Positions 47,286 to 52,570 of a stretch of DNA of 52,570 bases are shown here, one piece after another. Origin of the DNA: an uncultured Solirubrobacterales bacterium (lineage in GTDB: Bacteria; Actinomycetota; Thermoleophilia; Solirubrobacterales; JACPNS01); NCBI GenBank assembly GCA_937128795.1, contig CAKZMQ010000004.1:1-52570 (forward strand), given 5' to 3'. The notes beneath the pieces were generated by a model, which saw only the letters and a list, made by a program, of their open reading frames with translations, made no database searches and was not told where the DNA came from. Position numbers and translations under genes: made by a program. The first letter of the stretch is position 1. Each line of letters begins with the position of its first letter.

Positions 47286-47669
47286 TCTAAATTAAGCTAT
47301 ATTCTAAACATTTAGCCATCTTCAGGTGGCAACAATGAACCGTAATCAAGCAATTTTTTGGTGTTCAATTTTACCTAGATGCTATTCTCGGCACCTGATT
47401 AGATTTAATCACTCGCAAAGCACTTAAATGACAATTAGAGCCTTACGTCACTTCGCCTTAAAATAAAAATTCTCATCTTTCCCCTTCAATTACCTACTAT
47501 TCTAATCACCAATAATTTTGACAAATGTCATAATAGTGAAACTAATTGCGGTCGTTTTATGCAATCTAACCCCTAGGCTTCTATAATGATAGGTAACTAA
47601 TTAGGCAACTAATACTTATTAACTACAACAGATTGGATAAAGATTAAGTGAATAAAACTTAATACAATT

Positions 47670-48425
47670 ATGATAAAACGACTGGTTTTTACATTATTCC
47701 TACTCACGGCAAGCACTCTATGGGCTAAAACTGCCCCAGACTGCCTTAATTTACATGTTATAGAGAATGCACCTATAGGCTTTAACAATACCGGTGGGCA
47801 GCCTGCTGGCGTTCATTGGGAGTATCTTGCGGCAATAGAAAAAGCCAGTAACCTCTGCCTCGATAAAATGATATTACCCTACCCTAGAATCTGGCAAAGC
47901 ATCGAGAAAGGAAGGCACGATGGCGGTATCATCTTCAAATCTAAATCCAGCTCAGAATTTGTAGATTACGTAGCCAAAATCCGTAGGGTAAAAATCGTTG
48001 TTATACCTGTGAAGGGAGTAGAAATAAACAGCTACGAAGACTTGAAGAACATAAGAATTGGTAAAACAAGAGGCACTAATTTAAGTGAGCAATTCGACCA
48101 AGATAGCAGTCTCAATATTATAGAACTCAATACTTACGACCAAGCCACCAGAATGATTGATCACGGGCGTATAGATGCAATCGCAGGCAGTGCTTTGGTG
48201 CTTAGCTATCAACTTAAAAAACTTCATGCACTTAATAGTGTTGATTTAACGCATAAGCTCGTATTAGGAGAAAAAGAGCAATGGTTGCAACTTTCTAAAA
48301 AATCACAACACCTCGATAAAATCCCACAACTTAAATTAGCTATTGAAAAACTTAAAAAGAATGGTTCATTCGCTAAAATCATGGATAAATATTATGGTAA
48401 CGAGTGGAGAGTTATTAATCAGTAG
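47670..48425 (+). CDS. periplasmic substrate-binding protein (SBP_bac_3-like)
   Basis: The 251-residue protein has a signal peptide (MIKRLVFTLFLLTASTLWA). It is a two-lobed solute-binding fold of the amino-acid-binding type: GVHWEYLAAIEKA, then YPRIWQSIEKGRHDGGIIFK, and the lobe-2 start SYEDLKNIRIGKTRGT with DQATRMIDHGRIDAIAGS. No permease or ATPase gene is adjacent. Stand-alone members in marine gammaproteobacteria are common and may serve sensing. The ligand is unknown. Confidence 0.8.
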   Translation: MIKRLVFTLFLLTASTLWAKTAPDCLNLHVIENAPIGFNNTGGQPAGVHWEYLAAIEKASNLCLDKMILPYPRIWQSIEKGRHDGGIIFKSKSSSEFVDYVAKIRRVKIVVIPVKGVEINSYEDLKNIRIGKTRGTNLSEQFDQDSSLNIIELNTYDQATRMIDHGRIDAIAGSALVLSYQLKKLHALNSVDLTHKLVLGEKEQWLQLSKKSQHLDKIPQLKLAIEKLKKNGSFAKIMDKYYGNEWRVINQ

Positions 48426-48470
48426 TTAGAATATTCGATATCGACCACCGTTCTCTTTTTATTTTTATTA

Positions 48471-49784
48471 TTAAGAGATCTGTAGGCCACGCTTTATAAA
48501 TTCTTCTAGCCATACATCATAAGAGCCATTTATTAGCTCTTTGGAAATCCTTAAGTATTCACCAGTATCATCTTTTACATTTAAGTTCAGGTTAATGATT
48601 TTTTGTGGGCATGATTTTTTATTTTGATCGAGAACCAATAATATTCTTGGTTTTAATTTATTATTTTCGTGGGTTTCAATAACGATACCGACCTCACCAT
48701 TTGTTAATTCAACAATGGCTCCTGGTGGATAGATACCTATGCATTTAATAAATTCCAATGCGAGCACTGCGTCAAATTGAGTGTCTTTGCATTTGTAGAT
48801 AATATCGAGCGCTTCCATTGAGGCTCGCCCTTTGTCATAACAGCGGCTACTGGTAATCGCATCATATGCATCGACTATGGAAACGATTTTTGCGAAATAG
48901 GGGATCTTGCTTGCATCTAGTTTTCTAGGGTATCCCTTCCCATCCATGCGCTCATGATGACTGTGAGCTATATCAATAACATAATGCTCTCTTTTCGGCA
49001 TAGTCATTAGAAGGTTCCGCCCGAAAACGGTGTGCTGCTTCATAATGTCAAATTCTTCATCAGTAAAGCGCCCTTCTTTGTTGAGGATCTCTACCGGAAT
49101 TTTCGCTTTTCCTACATCGTGCAGTAAGCCACCTAACGCAATTTTTTTAATATCGTTCTCGTCATGACCCAAATGTCTGGCGAAGGTTGCTGAAAGAATA
49201 CTGACATTCAAAGAATGCTCTGCGGTATATTCATCTTTATCTTTGATCTTGGTCAGCCAAGCCAGCGCATCTCTATTTTGCAAAATACCATCAACAATAT
49301 GATTAACCGTTACACGCGCTTCATTCATATCGATCATACGACCAATGCGAATACCATCCATAATGCTGTTAACGGTCATTTTGGCGGAGCTATAATCTGC
49401 TTTCGCTTGTGGAAGTGCTTTTTCAGTCGGTATTTTATTGATATAGGATATGCGCTTTTTACCTTGCGGTGGCCTACTCATTATTACCTGATGTTTTCTA
49501 TTAATCGTATTAGGAGCAGGTTCTTTACGTGAAAAAAATCCTTTTTTCTGTTTACGAGGCCGAGGAATTGAATGTTGAGTATGTTCGCCTTGAGAGAACG
49601 ACTTACCTTGAATATAAACAAATTCGCATTGTGAAATTAACGAATCAATTTCGTCATGATTCTCAATGATAAATCCTTGCATCAAGAAATTTGTCTCTGT
49701 CCAAGGGCGGTCCAATCGAACAACATGCATACCTAACTGCAATTCGCTAACAGGTATCATAACCTCTGTGTATTCGATGGCCAT
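48471..49784 (-). CDS. HD-GYP cyclic-di-GMP phosphodiesterase with DUF3391
   Basis: The 437-residue protein has an N-terminal DUF3391 domain (VMIPVSELQLGMHVVRLDRPW, then FLMQGFIIENHDEI). A linker leads to an HD-GYP domain with HSLNVSILSATFARHLG, GGLLHDVGKAKIP, HHERMDGKGYP and IVSIVDAYDAITSSRCY. All metal ligands and the GYP triplet are present, so hydrolysis of c-di-GMP is likely. It is cytoplasmic. The 247 bp upstream (49,785-50,031) hold no visible gene. Confidence 0.9.
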   Translation of the reverse strand: MAIEYTEVMIPVSELQLGMHVVRLDRPWTETNFLMQGFIIENHDEIDSLISQCEFVYIQGKSFSQGEHTQHSIPRPRKQKKGFFSRKEPAPNTINRKHQVIMSRPPQGKKRISYINKIPTEKALPQAKADYSSAKMTVNSIMDGIRIGRMIDMNEARVTVNHIVDGILQNRDALAWLTKIKDKDEYTAEHSLNVSILSATFARHLGHDENDIKKIALGGLLHDVGKAKIPVEILNKEGRFTDEEFDIMKQHTVFGRNLLMTMPKREHYVIDIAHSHHERMDGKGYPRKLDASKIPYFAKIVSIVDAYDAITSSRCYDKGRASMEALDIIYKCKDTQFDAVLALEFIKCIGIYPPGAIVELTNGEVGIVIETHENNKLKPRILLVLDQNKKSCPQKIINLNLNVKDDTGEYLRISKELINGSYDVWLEEFIKRGLQIS

Positions 49785-50031
49785 TCAATATCCAATTTGG
49801 TTGAGTATGCTTTCTAGAAAACAACGTTTGTTTATTAAGTATAGTAAAAACCCTTTGGTTATCAACATTTTATCAAATAAACGAGGTTGACTATATACCC
49901 CCCTATTTTAATCGCACCAGGAAATAAGAATGATAATAATTATTATTTACAAATATTAAAACAGTCAGTATTATTGGTTCTTTAATCCAAAATCTATTTA
50001 ACTTCTCCACCAAAAGACAACGGATGTTATT

Positions 50032-50436
50032 TTGAAATTATTACTTTCTTGCTGTACTACATCATTTCTAATTGTAGCTAGCTCAGCACTTGCAAATTCC
50101 GACACTCGCAAAGCTCCTAATTCTCTAGATCTAGGGATTGGATACAAACTGTATGCTATGAACCTACCTTCACGGGTTTCAGCAAGTAAGAACGATGATA
50201 CTAATAAGTTTCCTGCACTCGCACTAATCGCAACAGATGATATTAACGAGTATGTGAGTATTCGATTTGAGGTCGCAAAAGGCCTTGAAGATGCAAGCTC
50301 TGGGTATGATTTTTCAATTGATGCCCCCATCAACCCAATCAAAATTAAAGAAACTTATACAGCTGAATTAGATTACAGCCTTAGCGTTGCTGCAAAATTT
50401 AGTTTACTTACTAATTCACCAATTCGACCTTCGCTA
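50032..50436 (+). CDS. outer-membrane beta-barrel protein, 3' part lost at a second join
   Basis: The start is TTG at 50,032, giving a signal peptide (MKLLLSCCTTSFLIVASSALA). The mature N-terminus has alternating strand patterns: NSLDLGIGYKLYAMN, ISVRFEVAKGL-type and YTAELDYSLSVAAKFSLLT. This suits an OmpA/Omp_b-brl-like barrel of about 200 residues. The sequence stops making sense near SPIRP (about 50,430), where the opposite strand starts to code for a different truncated protein. Confidence 0.55.
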
Positions 50437-50648
50437 GACAAAAAGGTTGCTCTATTACGTAGTTCCTCTGTCTTGCCCGCGCCAGCTTCGGCTAAAATAA
50501 CACTTCGAAACTCATCATCCAGCTTGTCCCATCCTTTAGTATCCGAACGTCCATACGAATAATAAAAGTCTTCATTTTCGACACCTTTATCGTTCTTTGT
50601 AACAAGTGAAAATTGACGATTTAATGGGATGTACTCTTCGTTTTTCAT
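50424..50648 (-). CDS. N-terminus of P-loop NTPase resembling NACHT-type proteins, truncated
   Basis: The frame starts with ATG 50,648 and has about 75 residues before the join. They include WDKLDDEFRSVILAEAGAGK followed by TEELRNRATFLSSEG. The Walker A is AEAGAGKT (53-60), and the form VILAEAGAGKT-E-R is what I know from the start of large NACHT-like ATPases, some of them phage-defence proteins. Everything after the first P-loop is missing, so the family call is tentative. It follows the TPR gene on the same strand, 63 bp apart. Confidence 0.5.
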
Positions 50649-50711
50649 ACTTATCTTTCGGCCTAATTGTTGGGTCTATTAATCAGTAAGGAAAAACTGA
50701 CATTATATTTC

Positions 50712-51524
50712 CTAATGATTGTTCAAACGTTTAAAATTTTTCATAACTACCTCATCATTAGGATCAACCTCCAAAGCTTTCTCATAATACTTCCTAGCTT
50801 CGTCATAACGCTTAGTAGCACCATACAACGATCCTAAATTGGCATAGCCATAAACCTTATTCGGATAATACTGAATCAATGCTTCAGAAACGTTAATCAA
50901 CAAACGATCACCCTCTTCCGATTCCAATCGAAACAACATAGCAGTACGAGGTAACAAGCCTTGAATCATGAACTCTTCAGGATCACCTTCCATAGAACCG
51001 ACTTTTCCCCACTGCCATTTATTATCGATTTCTTTAGAGGTTTTAAGCATGCTGATTAACTGGTCGGCCATAACAGAATGCTCACCGATATTTTGAGCAA
51101 TAGAGACTATGCCGAAGTGGATATCGAGCTGATTTGGAAAGAACCTGAGATTATCTTGAGCAATACGAAGCGATTCAAGAATAGAGATTTCATCGAAGCT
51201 GACGACTTCACGAAGAAATCCTTTTGTATTGTTGCCATCTAGCGAGGTAAGTTCGAAATCACCCTTCTTTGCTTCGCCTAAGCCCGTCGTAAAGTGAGTA
51301 GTACGTGCTTTGCTAAAGCTGTAGTTAAGTAATAGAACGGTGTAATCAGGATCTGTGGTGGCGGTGGCTCTTTCTTCTGCTAGATAGGTTTCAACAACGT
51401 CGAATTTGTTTTGCTTAATATTGTCGATAAGAAATTTGAATTCGCTGTCTTCTAGCGAATGGGCTGTATAAGAACACAGCAGCGAAATACCGAATAGTGG
51501 CAGACTTAATAACAGATACTTCAC
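50712..51524 (-). CDS. exported TPR-repeat protein
   Basis: The start is GTG at 51,524, set by AAGGA 6 nt upstream. The frame is open 14 codons further, but those residues do not fit before a signal peptide. The 270-residue product begins VKYLLLSLPLFGISLLCSYTA (signal peptide). It is helical throughout and ends with clear TPR units (YGYANLGSLYGATKRYDEAR, KYYEKALEVDPND). A periplasmic scaffold role is likely; partners are unknown. Confidence 0.72.
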   Translation of the reverse strand: MKYLLLSLPLFGISLLCSYTAHSLEDSEFKFLIDNIKQNKFDVVETYLAEERATATTDPDYTVLLLNYSFSKARTTHFTTGLGEAKKGDFELTSLDGNNTKGFLREVVSFDEISILESLRIAQDNLRFFPNQLDIHFGIVSIAQNIGEHSVMADQLISMLKTSKEIDNKWQWGKVGSMEGDPEEFMIQGLLPRTAMLFRLESEEGDRLLINVSEALIQYYPNKVYGYANLGSLYGATKRYDEARKYYEKALEVDPNDEVVMKNFKRLNNH

Positions 51525-51768
51525 GAAAAATCCTTTTCGTACGTGTCTTGCTTGTAAAGCAGACACTTATTGTGATCTGCTTATCATAACCGATATTTCT
51601 ATCAATGTAATACCTTATCATTACTAATGGGTTTTCAATTGGAGCAATTCAACATTAGAAAACCTATTAAATGACACTAATCAAAGGCAGCGGTATTTTG
51701 TTTCTAACTTTAGCGCTAATATAGGTACTAAGGATATTAGTCATAACAATCAAGACATAGAGGGAACT

Positions 51769-52539
51769 ATGAATACAAGCAACAGCGATATTTCACCTGA
51801 GTTATTTCACGAATCATTACACAAAGATATCAACAAGCCTATTCTAGACTATAGAAAAAAATGGGTCCAAGCCAAAAAGAGACATGTCAAAATACACTCT
51901 GGTGCCCATAGAGCTGATTGGTCAGAGGTTAATATTAATCTAAAGAATAAGACCATTGATATTTCTGTATATTTAAACTTTAAAAAAAATAGCCTTACTG
52001 AAACTGATTATAGAAAACTAAAAATTCTAGCAAGTGAAGGCATAGCACAATATTAGTCACGTAATATTAAACTTAGTAATTCTACATATATTGTTAAAGT
52101 TCAAGCACACCACAGGTCAATAAACGCTATTCCTGTAGACCTTTATATCGAAACAGATGAAGGCGAATATGGTCGGTCAATGAACCCTGCAATGCTTGGC
52201 ATTGATGCTAGCTTCATCTACAACAAAGGAGCTTTTGGTGATTATCGTACGGATTTAGACTTTCGATTAGTATCAGCTCATGAATTTGGTCATTCTGTTT
52301 TAATGTATGCCGGCGGCCTTCCCTTATCTTGGGGCCATAAGGGCTCTACTAATCCACTAACACAATCTGTAAAAGGAACAACTCCTGGTTACCCTAAGAG
52401 TGGAAATATTGACCTAATGAAATATTATGATTGGGATAAAGGAAGAATTGATTTTTTAAGACGAGTAACTGATACAGTAGCTATGGAAATGGATGTCAAA
52501 CGTTTGATCTGGGGAGCTGAAATTAAATGGAAAAAATAG
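51769..52539 (+). pseudogene. zinc metallopeptidase gene interrupted by one in-frame amber codon
   Basis: Two open parts (51,769-52,056 and on to 52,539) are in the same frame, separated only by TAG at 52,054-52,056 (codon 96). The reading continues without another stop. The second part carries HEFGH (codons 171-175), the HExxH zinc site, with WGHKGS shortly after as a possible third ligand. The local sequence EGIAQY-stop-SRNI suggests a Trp codon (TGG) turned into TAG. The protein has no signal peptide. It resembles zincin-type effector toxins, but that is a guess. Confidence 0.6.
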
Positions 52540-52570
52540 TGAAACAGAACGCATTAGTACGATTTACTTT
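52527..52570 (+). CDS. possible start of a downstream gene, cut by window end
   Basis: ATG at 52,527 opens a frame (MEKIVKQNALVRFT) that overlaps the end of the metallopeptidase by 13 nt and runs off the window. A short overlap of this kind is common between toxin and immunity genes, but only 14 codons are visible. Confidence 0.3.
   Translation, partial: MEKIVKQNALVRFT

Noticed and set aside
46770..52570. Horizontally acquired gammaproteobacterial island in an actinobacterium
   Set aside because: The boundary cuts valS, a housekeeping gene, mid-frame and includes a third fragment. No integrase, tRNA or repeats mark it, so an artefact is more likely than transfer.

Overview
The window is a composite of unrelated genomes. 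Positions 1 to about 46,770 are GC-rich, densely coding DNA of actinobacterial type. Three things point to the Thermoleophilia/Solirubrobacterales side of Actinomycetota: a dnaK-grpE-dnaJ-hspR-clpB heat-shock operon, an inositol-1-phosphate synthase near a CDP-alcohol phosphatidyltransferase, and many secreted repeat proteins (RCC1 propellers, a beta-helix protein with a choice-of-anchor end, Ig-like proteins with Arg/Lys-rich C-termini). From about 46,890 to the end the DNA is AT-rich and codes for gammaproteobacterial proteins (the C-terminus of ValS, a periplasmic binding protein, an HD-GYP phosphodiesterase). Between them lies a fragment of roughly 130 bp of a bc-complex cytochrome b gene that fits neither neighbour. 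A second head-on join of two truncated genes sits near 50,430. I read these joins as assembly or amplification chimeras, so gene order must not be interpreted across them.

Layout of the actinobacterial part. 1-5.3 kb: a MarR regulator (5' end cut off), then leftward genes for phospholipid head-group chemistry (ino1, CDP-alcohol phosphatidyltransferase, a large membrane protein, an alpha/beta hydrolase). 5.4-7.8 kb: an endonuclease III-like enzyme and a secreted RCC1 propeller. 8-15.1 kb: the heat-shock operon with its MerR-type repressor HspR. 15.1-17.3 kb: a possible 39-residue peptide, a second RCC1 propeller and a 20-bp tandem repeat. 17.3-44 kb: a dispersed purine pathway (purD, purE, purB, purC, purS-Q-L-F, purN, purH), with purM and purK absent. 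It is interleaved with a REP/RAYT element, DNA repair enzymes, greA, a pair of putative nucleases, secreted propeller and beta-helix proteins, a secreted lipase, a TetR regulator and an acyltransferase. 44-46.8 kb: a leftward three-gene unit with overlapping ends, encoding a secreted Ig-like protein, a helical protein, and an ECF-type sigma factor fused to a zinc-binding anti-sigma domain and membrane segments.

The gammaproteobacterial part (46.9-52.6 kb) holds valS (3' end), a binding protein, an HD-GYP phosphodiesterase, the start of an outer-membrane barrel protein, the start of a P-loop NTPase resembling NACHT-type proteins, a TPR protein, and a zinc metallopeptidase gene split by one in-frame amber codon.

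Two themes recur in the actinobacterial part. Many first genes of transcription units have a TANNNT hexamer 6-9 nt before the start codon and no Shine-Dalgarno sequence, which suggests leaderless mRNAs. Downstream genes in operons instead carry AGGAG-type sites or ATGA/TTGA overlaps. All functional calls come from reading protein motifs by eye; no search was run.
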